From the NCBI RefSeq assembly GCF_028561565.1, contig NZ_JAQQTE010000022.1, positions 212,299 to 276,298 of the forward strand: 64,000 bases of DNA, given 5' to 3'. Numbering within the stretch: the first letter of the stretch is position 1; each line of letters starts with the position of its first letter. The position numbers and the translations under genes are program-made. This stretch comes from Gilvibacter sediminis (GTDB taxonomy: Bacteria; Bacteroidota; Bacteroidia; Flavobacteriales; Flavobacteriaceae). The notes beneath the pieces were generated by a model. The model did no database searches, was not told the origin of the DNA, and worked only from the letters and a program-made list of their open reading frames with translations. Positions 41,081 through 48,738 of the stretch are shown one piece after another.

Positions 41081-42702
41081 CAGTCTTCTACCATTACCGG
41101 TTCTACATAAAAGTCGCGCTTAACACCTACAAAGTTGATAGTGTCCGTCCATTTTTCTGACTGCCAGTCTTTATTGGGGAAGATCCACTTTTCTTGATCA
41201 TTCAGCATCATGATCACTGGCATGTCAAAACCATCCACAATATTGGTGTAGCGATACTTCAATTGATTCCCGTCTATGGCCAATTCCAGATTTGGAATCA
41301 TGGTGGTGCGCAAATACTGATTGAAGAAGGCTGAAAAGTCTTTGCCAGTGGCTTTGCTAATATAATCTTCTACCTGCTTACTGCTCACGGTTTGATGTCT
41401 GAAATCTTCATTCAAACCTCTGAGGATCTCACGCCAGAGTTCATCATCTTCTATAAGCATACGCAAATTGTGAAGCATATTGGCACCTTTGTAGTACATA
41501 TCACTACTACCTTCATTACGCACGCCGTAATCGCCTATAATTGGGATATCATTGTAAATGTTTTTTCGACATCCGATCACATAGTCTGCTGCTGCCTTGG
41601 TTCCAAAATGATAGTCCAGATATAAATTCTCACTATAATTGGTAAACCCTTCGTGCACCCACAAATCCGCTACATCAGAGTGGGTAATGTTGTTGGCAAA
41701 CCATTCGTGTCCCGCCTCATGGATGATAATGAAATCGAATTTCAGGCCCCAACCTGTACCTGAAAGGTCAGATCCTCTAAACCCATTCTTATAGCCGTTC
41801 CCATAGGTGACCGAACTTTGATGTTCCATCCCCAAGTAAGGAGCTTCCACCAGCTTGAATCCGTCTTCATAAAAAGGGTAGGGGCCAAACCAATGTTCAA
41901 AAGCCTCTAGCATGCCTGTGGTTTGCTCAAACTGCTTACGAGCCTTAGCTTCATTTTCTCTGAGGACATAGTAGTCTATATCCAATTTGCCAGCTTCTCC
42001 GGCATAGTCTTCTCCAAAATGAACATAATCTCCAATATTGATGTTGATTCCGTAGTTGTTGATAGGATTCACCACTTGCCAAGTCCAGGTCTTGGTTGTC
42101 GCTGTGCTGTCCACTTTGATCAATCGGCCGTTAGAAACGTCCATAAGGTCTTTAGGTGTAATGACACTGATCACGGTTCCTTGATCGGGCTCATCATAAG
42201 GGTGATCCTTATTGGGCCACCAAATACTGGCGCCAATTCCTTGATTGGCGTTGGCCACAAAAGGCTTTCCGTTGCTGTCTTGGGTAAAGACAAAACCGCC
42301 GTCCCAGGGTGCATTTTTGGCGATTCTTGGTTTACCGCTAAAGTAAACGGTGAGCTTTTCCTCTTTGCCGGGCTTCATTTTCTTTTGAAGCTGAATGTAA
42401 TGCGCAATACCTTCTGAGGTCCATTTGAGCTCTTTTCCATTTTGAACCACCTTATCGATGCGCATGGGTTCTTGCAGGTCAAGTTGTAATCGATCTGCGT
42501 TTTCCAACACTTTATACGTGATAGTATTGGAGCCCGAAAGGCTTTTATTGTCAATGTCTACGGTGACATCTAGCTGGTAATGCTGTAAGTCCCACCAAGC
42601 GCGCTCGGCAGTGATCTGTCCTCTTAGAGAATCTTGACGGGTATAATTTTGAGCAAAAGAAATGCTGCAGATCAGCAGTAAAAAAAGAAACCGATACTTC
42701 AT
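41080..42702 (-). CDS. M1-family zinc aminopeptidase, exported
   Basis: A 540-residue exported peptidase. After a signal peptide (LFLLLICSISFAQ), residues 30-220 are the M1 beta-sandwich. The catalytic part has the exopeptidase-type motif GMEHQSSVTYG near residue 290 (GxMEN-like, with His in the last place) and HEAGHEWFANN near residue 330 with the third ligand in WVHEGFTNY. It should remove N-terminal residues from peptides in the periplasm. The start codon abuts the M28 gene stop with no spacing, and the two share an operon with the YdeI gene downstream. Confidence 0.9.
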   Translation of the reverse strand: MKYRFLFLLLICSISFAQNYTRQDSLRGQITAERAWWDLQHYQLDVTVDIDNKSLSGSNTITYKVLENADRLQLDLQEPMRIDKVVQNGKELKWTSEGIAHYIQLQKKMKPGKEEKLTVYFSGKPRIAKNAPWDGGFVFTQDSNGKPFVANANQGIGASIWWPNKDHPYDEPDQGTVISVITPKDLMDVSNGRLIKVDSTATTKTWTWQVVNPINNYGININIGDYVHFGEDYAGEAGKLDIDYYVLRENEAKARKQFEQTTGMLEAFEHWFGPYPFYEDGFKLVEAPYLGMEHQSSVTYGNGYKNGFRGSDLSGTGWGLKFDFIIIHEAGHEWFANNITHSDVADLWVHEGFTNYSENLYLDYHFGTKAAADYVIGCRKNIYNDIPIIGDYGVRNEGSSDMYYKGANMLHNLRMLIEDDELWREILRGLNEDFRHQTVSSKQVEDYISKATGKDFSAFFNQYLRTTMIPNLELAIDGNQLKYRYTNIVDGFDMPVIMMLNDQEKWIFPNKDWQSEKWTDTINFVGVKRDFYVEPVMVED

Positions 42703-44031
42703 CTAACGAATGATTTTATTTGGAAATACAACCTCACTTTCATGCCCATCGGCACCCACGGCTGCAACTCCGAAGAAATAATTGTCAATAACAATGCCAT
42801 CTAAGGTTGCACTGTTGCCATCTGTAACAATTCGGGCGTTGTCCCATGTCGGTGAGGTAGTGTCTCGCCAATAGATCTTATAGGCCACAGCGCCTTCTAC
42901 TGCAGACCATTCCAAACGCGCACTGGCCTCTACAATACCGCCAATACCTACTTCTTTAGGCGCAGGAGGCGCCCATGCTAGGTTGGCCAAAGTAATTGCG
43001 TTCACTGCAGTGAGTTTTTTAGCGTAAGGGAAGTTCACATGCTCAAAGGTATCGCCATAGGCAATGCCGTCTTCCACGCGAATGTCTTGGTGCTGTTGGG
43101 TGTAATTCTCATGCGCTTCCATGATACGGATACCCGCAAAGCCAGCGTCATTAAAGGGTCGGTGATGTCCACCACGGCCAAAACGATCCAAACGGTAGAC
43201 CATCATCGGATTCATTTCTGGCATATAAGTCTTCGTGGTTTTATGTACGTATCGAGCAAGCTGACGAGAGATCCCATCAACTTCTCCACCGTAAAAACGC
43301 ATAGCGCGTAATCGACGCGCGTCTGGCTCTGGTGGATAAGGTTCACTAAAGATTCTGAAGGTTCTATTGTCAACCACGCCGTCAACTCCAGTGATGTTTC
43401 CGATCATATCGTTATTGAGAATACCAATGATCTCCCAACCTTGCTTTTGAGCGTAAGCGGCCAGACCTTTTCCTCCGTAGAGGCCTTGTTCTTCTCCGCT
43501 TAAACCGACATAGATAATACTGTTTTCAAATTGGTATTTGGAAAGCACGCGCGCCGCTTCCAAGGCTCCAGCCATCCCAGTGGCATTGTCATTGGCTCCA
43601 GGAGAGTCTGAGGTATAGTCAGTAGGGTCGCTTACACGAGAATCGATATCACCACTCATAATGATGAAACGGTTAGGGTATTTAGTACCGCGTTGAATCG
43701 CTACCACATTAACCACGTTGACGTCTTTTACAATGCGTTGATTGTCTCCTTTGGGGACAAAATCGCTCTGATAAAATACTTCTAAACAACCGCTACAACC
43801 CGCAGAAGTTTTTTCAAACTCGCTTTTGATCCAGCGCCTGGCAGCACCAATCCCGCGCGTATCAGAAAGAGTGTCGCTCAGGGTGTGACGTGTGCCAAAA
43901 CCGGCTAGGGTTTTGACATCTTGCCGTATTCTGTCTTCAGATACAGCGTCAATGATATCATAAATTCTTGGGTCCGTTTGGGCGTGAGAAATGCTGCCTA
44001 TCAGCAGTAGTAAAAGAATAAAATTCCGCAT
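42703..44031 (-). CDS. M28-family metallopeptidase with fibronectin-like C-terminus, exported
   Basis: A 442-residue exported peptidase with a signal peptide (NFILLLLLIGSISHAQ). Zinc-site elements are PGANDNATG (bridging Asp), LSGEEQGLYG (Glu pair), NNDMIG and GGHHRPFNDAGF (His). The first ligand position reads SGDIDSR, with Asp where most family members have His (SGHYDS). The C-terminal 95 residues are a fibronectin type III-like domain (ARLEWSAVEGAVAYKIYW). It should cleave peptides or N-terminal residues. A -7-like TAATTTTA lies at 44054-44047. The M1 gene follows directly. Confidence 0.87.
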   Translation of the reverse strand: MRNFILLLLLIGSISHAQTDPRIYDIIDAVSEDRIRQDVKTLAGFGTRHTLSDTLSDTRGIGAARRWIKSEFEKTSAGCSGCLEVFYQSDFVPKGDNQRIVKDVNVVNVVAIQRGTKYPNRFIIMSGDIDSRVSDPTDYTSDSPGANDNATGMAGALEAARVLSKYQFENSIIYVGLSGEEQGLYGGKGLAAYAQKQGWEIIGILNNDMIGNITGVDGVVDNRTFRIFSEPYPPEPDARRLRAMRFYGGEVDGISRQLARYVHKTTKTYMPEMNPMMVYRLDRFGRGGHHRPFNDAGFAGIRIMEAHENYTQQHQDIRVEDGIAYGDTFEHVNFPYAKKLTAVNAITLANLAWAPPAPKEVGIGGIVEASARLEWSAVEGAVAYKIYWRDTTSPTWDNARIVTDGNSATLDGIVIDNYFFGVAAVGADGHESEVVFPNKIIR

Positions 44032-44077
44032 GTTGGTCTTTTTGCCTAAAATTAGCCAAAAAGTTTCAGAAAAGATG

Positions 44078-44701
44078 TTAATACGGTTCTGCTCTGTACA
44101 TAATTCCGCTGGTCAATCGGGTTGGGTTTGGGTCAGTATTTCTAAAGTTCACGGGAAGCCCAAGGTAGGGGAAGGTCCAACCTCCACCAGTGACAATGAA
44201 ATGTAAATGTGGATAACCTGCTAAACCCGTGGATCCGCTAAAGCCAATGGAGTCGCCTTGAACCACAAGATCATTCAGCTCTACAATAGCTCCATTTTGA
44301 GTGAGATGCATATACTGCGCAAAGGTGTTGTCACTGTGTTGAACCACCACCAAATTGTTAGGGAAATTGCCGTCTTTGCCACTTTCTTCTATGTGGATCA
44401 CACGGCCGGCTCTGGCTGCGGTGACCAAGGTGCCAATATTCATATCAAAATCTACAGCAAACTGATCTGGTTCACCATCGGCATGAAAACTGCTGCTGCA
44501 ATGCGTCAATCCAATATTATAGGACTTCCCCACAGGATAAGGCAGCACATAGGGTGATGTGGACCATTCCGGGTAATTGGCTTGGCCGCAAGAGGTGAGC
44601 TCAAAATCAACTTCTGGTATTCTGACCTCTCGTACAGGGTCTCTTTTGCTACAACTCAGCAGCAAAAGGCCTAAAAGTGAAAAGCTTAGTTTTTGGATCA
44701 T
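44078..44701 (-). CDS. M23-family peptidase-like lipoprotein
   Basis: A 207-residue lipoprotein (signal SFSLLGLLLLSC). The LytM/M23 fold is seen in SSSFHADGEPDQFAVDFDM (first metal His and Asp near residues 75 and 87), then NIGTLVTAARAGRVIHIEES, VVQHSDNTFAQYMHL and YPHLHFIVT with the HxH. It should act on peptidoglycan or short peptides in the envelope. The catalytic residues seem intact. It is followed by the M28 gene at 46 bases, but that gene has its own promoter-like box, so co-transcription is uncertain. Confidence 0.85.
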   Translation of the reverse strand: MIQKLSFSLLGLLLLSCSKRDPVREVRIPEVDFELTSCGQANYPEWSTSPYVLPYPVGKSYNIGLTHCSSSFHADGEPDQFAVDFDMNIGTLVTAARAGRVIHIEESGKDGNFPNNLVVVQHSDNTFAQYMHLTQNGAIVELNDLVVQGDSIGFSGSTGLAGYPHLHFIVTGGGWTFPYLGLPVNFRNTDPNPTRLTSGIMYRAEPY

Positions 44702-44773
44702 TGTTAGTTAGTTTCTGATGAAACAAAGCTCAAACAATAACCGCAGTTGCTGGTTAACAGTTATAATTATTTA

Positions 44774-45637
44774 CTATTTGGGAATTCCCACCAAAGCGAT
44801 TCTTTTGCCAGAAGGGCTGATGGCGATTCGACTGATGTCTGTAATTACATTAGCGTCGAGATCCGCGAATTTTTCCCAATCCTTTTTATCAAAGGTGTCG
44901 TAAACAAATAAACTGCTGTTGCTACCTACGATCAACTCTGAGTCATTGAGCCAAGCATAATCATTCACGCCTATAGGTAGTTGGGTCACAAAAAAGCTTT
45001 CCAAACTGTCCATATCCAAGAGGTATACATCTTGTTGTCCTTGTTCATTGGTGGCGGTATAGCTGACCGAGTTTTGTCCAGGAACTTTATGGAAGCTACG
45101 GCCTACATCTTTGAGCAGGGTATAGGTCTTGGCCTCGTCCAATTTGTGCACAAACAGGTTTAAAGTTTCGTCTTCAATATAGCAGCCCACTATCTGATTG
45201 GCATCGTAAAAGGTAAAATAAGCCACCATGAGATCGGGGATCAAGACCGTGGACTTTCCGCTGCGCTCATAACGATACAAACGCTGCAGACCTGTGGTGT
45301 CTAGTCGTACTGCAGCAATACCGCTTTCATCGGGCATAAGCTGAGGTGAATACTCTCCACCAGCGAGTGAGCCCCCGGCACGCATTTTACGTCCCATTCG
45401 CGAGTGCATCTGGAAAATATCAGTTTGCCCGTCATTGTTACCGGCATAAAGCAATAGATTGTCCGTGCCAAAGCTCGGCTGATTGTCATAACCCGGATCG
45501 TTAGAAAGGTTTTGTAAACCACTGATGGTGGTGCCTTCTTCATCAGTATCAATACTGGCAATAAAAACGTCCGGATTGGTTTGTCCAAAGGCCAGACTTC
45601 CGCAGAGTAGTGTGAGTAGGTATAGTAAGCGATTCAT
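44774..45637 (-). CDS. Exported TolB/WD40-like propeller protein
   Basis: A 287-residue protein with a signal peptide (RLLYLLTLLCGSLAFGQ) and repeats of TolB type, such as NDPGYDNQPSFGTDNLLLYA, SPQLMPDESGIAAVRL and ISPSGKRIALVGIPK. It seems to be a single beta-propeller without a catalytic domain. Role unknown; it may bind a protein or sugar. An ATG at 45691 adds 18 residues before the signal and is less likely than 45637. It precedes the M23 gene by 72 bases. Confidence 0.75.
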   Translation of the reverse strand: MNRLLYLLTLLCGSLAFGQTNPDVFIASIDTDEEGTTISGLQNLSNDPGYDNQPSFGTDNLLLYAGNNDGQTDIFQMHSRMGRKMRAGGSLAGGEYSPQLMPDESGIAAVRLDTTGLQRLYRYERSGKSTVLIPDLMVAYFTFYDANQIVGCYIEDETLNLFVHKLDEAKTYTLLKDVGRSFHKVPGQNSVSYTATNEQGQQDVYLLDMDSLESFFVTQLPIGVNDYAWLNDSELIVGSNSSLFVYDTFDKKDWEKFADLDANVITDISRIAISPSGKRIALVGIPK

Positions 45638-45673
45638 GAGTGTTGTTTGCATAAAGATAGCAAAAACGAAGCC

Positions 45674-45701
45674 AAAAAAAAGCCGCCCCAACAGGGCGGC
45701 T
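45674..45701 (-). terminator. Terminator of the beta-oxidation operon
   Basis: On the minus strand AGCCGCCC pairs with GGGCGGCT across TGTTG (arms 45701-45694 and 45688-45681), followed by seven T. It lies 26 bases after the acyl-CoA dehydrogenase stop. Confidence 0.9.
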
Positions 45702-45726
45702 CTATCACAATAATTAAAACCCTAAT

Positions 45727-47538
45727 TTAAAAACTGTAATCGTTATCCTTGGCAACGCGAGCAGCGATCTGCTTGCGCAAAGCCACTACGTTAGGATTGT
45801 TTTGGTATTTAGTGAAACGTTTAAGTCCCATAAGCATCATGCGTTGTTCGTCGCCTTCTGCAAAAGAGATGATTCCCTCTTTGGCCTTATCGTTAACAAT
45901 GTTCACGGCATCGTATAAATACAATTGCGTCATTGCGATCTGTTCCGCTTGAGAATCCAAACCAAAACGCTCAATGTTCTTCTCGGTGCGCAATACAGCA
46001 GATTCTGCCATATAGATCTCGATCAAGATATCTGCAGCAGCCATTAACAGTTGTTGATGCTCTTCGAGTTGCGGTCCAAATTTTTGAACAGCGCTTCCAG
46101 CGACCATCAGGAATACTTTTTTCAACTTCGCGATCATGGCTTTTTCCTCGCTCATTGGCGCGCTGTAGTCTGGCGTTTCAAAAGATGGAATTCCAGTCAG
46201 CTCATTAGCCACAGCCATAGCTGGGTTTAGTAGGTCTACATGTCCTTTCATGGCCTTTTTGACCAACATTCCAACAGCCAACATACGGTTGATCTCGTTA
46301 GTTCCCTCATAAATTCTAGAGATACGAGCGTCTCTCCAAGCAGATTCCATAGGAGTATCGGCGCTAAAGCCCATTCCCCCAAAGACTTGGATGCCTTCAT
46401 CCGTACAGTTCTGAACATCCTCAGAAACGGCAACTTTCAAAATAGAACACTCAATGGCAAATTCTTCCACACCTTTAAGCTCAGCTTCTTGGTGCGTATT
46501 CCCGTCTTCTAGGCGGATGTTGATTCGGTTTTCAATATCCTTGGCAGCACGGTAACTTGCAGACTCTCCAACATAACAGCTGGTAGCCATATTAGCGATC
46601 TTAGCTTGAATAGCTCCGAAGTTCATAATAGGAGTCTTGAACTGCACACGCTCGTTGGCGTATTTCACAGCTTCTCCAATCACACGACGTTGTGCATCCA
46701 AACAAGCAGCAGCCAATTTGATACGCCCTACGTTCAAGGCGTTCATGGCAATCTTGAAACCGTCGCCTCGGTTCGATAACATATTCTCAACAGGCACCTT
46801 GGTCTCGTTAAAGAAAACCTGACGGGTAGAGGAGGAGTGGATTCCGAGTTTGTGCTCTTCTTCACCCAAGGTCATTCCGTTTGGATTCTCCGGATCGTAT
46901 TCTACGATGAAACCAGTAATGTTTTTATCGTCTTCAATTCTAGCAAACACAATAAAGGTAGAAGCAAAGCCAGCGTTGGAGATCCACATCTTTTGTCCAG
47001 AGATCAAATAGTGTGATCCGTCTTCTGAAAGTACAGCTTTGGTTTTACCCGAGTTGGCATCAGAACCCGCTCCTGGCTCGGTCAAACAGTACGCACCAAA
47101 AACTTCTCCCATGGCCAATTGCGGCACATATTTTTGTTTTTGCTCTTCGGTTCCGTAAAGGGTAATTGGCATAGTCCCGATTCCGGTATGCGCTCCAAAG
47201 GCAGTTGCAATGGATCCTGTAGCTCCTGAGATATAATCACAAACCAGCATGGTAGACACAAATCCCATCCCTAAGCCGCCGTACTCTTCTGGTACTGCTA
47301 CTCCAAGGAAACCGAGTTCTCCCGCTTTACGCATGATCTCTTCGGTAAGAGCGTAGTCTTTCTTCTCAAACTTTTCTTTCTTTGGCCAGATCTCACGATC
47401 CACAAATTCCTTTACAGATTCTTTCATCATCTGTTGCTCCTCAGAAAAATCCTCTGGAGTGAACACGTCCTGGCTGGCGGTCTCTTTTACGATAAACTGA
47501 CCTCCTCGAATAATATCTTGCTTGTCTACTGTTTCCAT
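45727..47538 (-). CDS. Acyl-CoA dehydrogenase
   Basis: A 603-residue flavoenzyme, the first step of fatty-acid beta-oxidation (acyl-CoA to trans-2-enoyl-CoA). It is longer than classic dehydrogenases (about 380) through a C-terminal helical extension of about 170 residues. Signature parts: YCLTEPGAGSDANSGKTKA near residue 155, MWISNAGFA, and the catalytic Glu in IYEGTNEINRM near residue 415. It is the last gene of the operon MarR, fadB-like, fadA-like, dehydrogenase, six bases after the thiolase, and is followed by a strong terminator. Confidence 0.93.
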   Translation of the reverse strand: METVDKQDIIRGGQFIVKETASQDVFTPEDFSEEQQMMKESVKEFVDREIWPKKEKFEKKDYALTEEIMRKAGELGFLGVAVPEEYGGLGMGFVSTMLVCDYISGATGSIATAFGAHTGIGTMPITLYGTEEQKQKYVPQLAMGEVFGAYCLTEPGAGSDANSGKTKAVLSEDGSHYLISGQKMWISNAGFASTFIVFARIEDDKNITGFIVEYDPENPNGMTLGEEEHKLGIHSSSTRQVFFNETKVPVENMLSNRGDGFKIAMNALNVGRIKLAAACLDAQRRVIGEAVKYANERVQFKTPIMNFGAIQAKIANMATSCYVGESASYRAAKDIENRINIRLEDGNTHQEAELKGVEEFAIECSILKVAVSEDVQNCTDEGIQVFGGMGFSADTPMESAWRDARISRIYEGTNEINRMLAVGMLVKKAMKGHVDLLNPAMAVANELTGIPSFETPDYSAPMSEEKAMIAKLKKVFLMVAGSAVQKFGPQLEEHQQLLMAAADILIEIYMAESAVLRTEKNIERFGLDSQAEQIAMTQLYLYDAVNIVNDKAKEGIISFAEGDEQRMMLMGLKRFTKYQNNPNVVALRKQIAARVAKDNDYSF

Positions 47539-47544
47539 GCCTTC

Positions 47545-48735
47545 TTAGTTTAAAAATTCGTAAATACCTGCAGCACCTTGTCCGGTTCCCACACACATGG
47601 TTACCATTCCGTACTTGCCTTTCATATCGCGTTTGCGCATCTCATCAAAGAGTTGCACACTCAGTTTAGCTCCTGTACATCCAAGTGGGTGTCCTAGAGA
47701 GATAGCTCCACCGTTCACATTGATGATCTCTTGATTCAATCCCAGCTCGCGAATCACAGCCAAAGATTGTGAAGCAAAGGCTTCATTGAGTTCAATGAGA
47801 TCAATGTCTTCTTGCTTTAAGCCTGCTTGCTTTAAAGCCTTTGGAATGGCCTTAACCGGGCCAATTCCCATAATTCTCGGTTCCACACCCGCAGCGGCAA
47901 AATTCACCATGCGCGCAATCGGTTCCAAGTTTAATTCCTTCACCATTTCCTCGCTCATCACCATTACAAAAGCGGCACCGTCACTCATTTGCGAAGAGTT
48001 ACCAGCAGTAACGCTTCCTCCGTCCGCAAATACAGGGCGCAGTTTGTTCAATACCGCTAAAGAAGTATCAGCACGCGGCCCTTCGTCCTTATTTACCGTA
48101 TAACTTTTTGTTTCTTTTTTACCAGCAGCGTTCACAAAAGTGTGATTCACTTCTATGGGAACGATCTGATCGTCAAAACGCCCTTCAGCTTGTGCTTTCA
48201 AAGCTTTCTGATGCGAATTGTAAGCAAACTCATCCTGATCCTCTCGAGATACTTTAAACTGATCGGCCACAGCCTCAGCAGTCAATCCCATACCCCAATA
48301 GTAATCTTCGTTTCCGTTTTTAGCCAGACCGTAATCTGGAGTGGGTTTGTATCCGCCCATTGGAATATAGCTCATGCTTTCCGCTCCACCGGCAATGATG
48401 CAATCGGCCATGCCACTTTGGATCTTAGCCGTAGCCATGGCAATGGTTTCAATTCCAGAAGCACAGTAACGGTTTACGGTCACTCCAGGAACATCTTCTA
48501 CTTTCAATCCCATCAAAGAGATCAGACGCGCCATGTTCAAGCCTTGTTCTGCCTCTGGCATCGCGTTCCCGACAATTACGTCGTCAATGCGGGTTTTGTC
48601 CAGTTCCGGCAGCTCCTTCATCATGTACTCAATCGTTTCTGCTGCCAGCTCGTCCGGACGCTTAAATCGGAACAGTCCGCGAGGCGCTTTCCCCACGGCG
48701 GTTCTATATGCTTTTACTATATATGCTGTTTTCAT
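47545..48735 (-). CDS. fadA: Acetyl-CoA C-acyltransferase (3-ketoacyl-CoA thiolase)
   Basis: A 396-residue thiolase, the last step of beta-oxidation, which cleaves 3-ketoacyl-CoA to acetyl-CoA and a shortened acyl-CoA. The nucleophile Cys lies in NRYCASGIETIAMA near residue 90. The other catalytic motifs are NGGAISLGHPLGCTGAK near residue 348 and MCVGTGQGAAG near residue 382. The length is normal. It lies three bases after the multifunctional enzyme gene and six before the dehydrogenase, so the set is one operon and probably supplies a matched trifunctional activity. Confidence 0.95.
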   Translation of the reverse strand: MKTAYIVKAYRTAVGKAPRGLFRFKRPDELAAETIEYMMKELPELDKTRIDDVIVGNAMPEAEQGLNMARLISLMGLKVEDVPGVTVNRYCASGIETIAMATAKIQSGMADCIIAGGAESMSYIPMGGYKPTPDYGLAKNGNEDYYWGMGLTAEAVADQFKVSREDQDEFAYNSHQKALKAQAEGRFDDQIVPIEVNHTFVNAAGKKETKSYTVNKDEGPRADTSLAVLNKLRPVFADGGSVTAGNSSQMSDGAAFVMVMSEEMVKELNLEPIARMVNFAAAGVEPRIMGIGPVKAIPKALKQAGLKQEDIDLIELNEAFASQSLAVIRELGLNQEIINVNGGAISLGHPLGCTGAKLSVQLFDEMRKRDMKGKYGMVTMCVGTGQGAAGIYEFLN

Positions 48736-48738
48736 CTT

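Noticed and set aside
37198..45637. Genomic island of hydrolases
   Set aside because: No integrase, transposase, tRNA or direct repeats at the borders, and base composition looks like the rest of the window.
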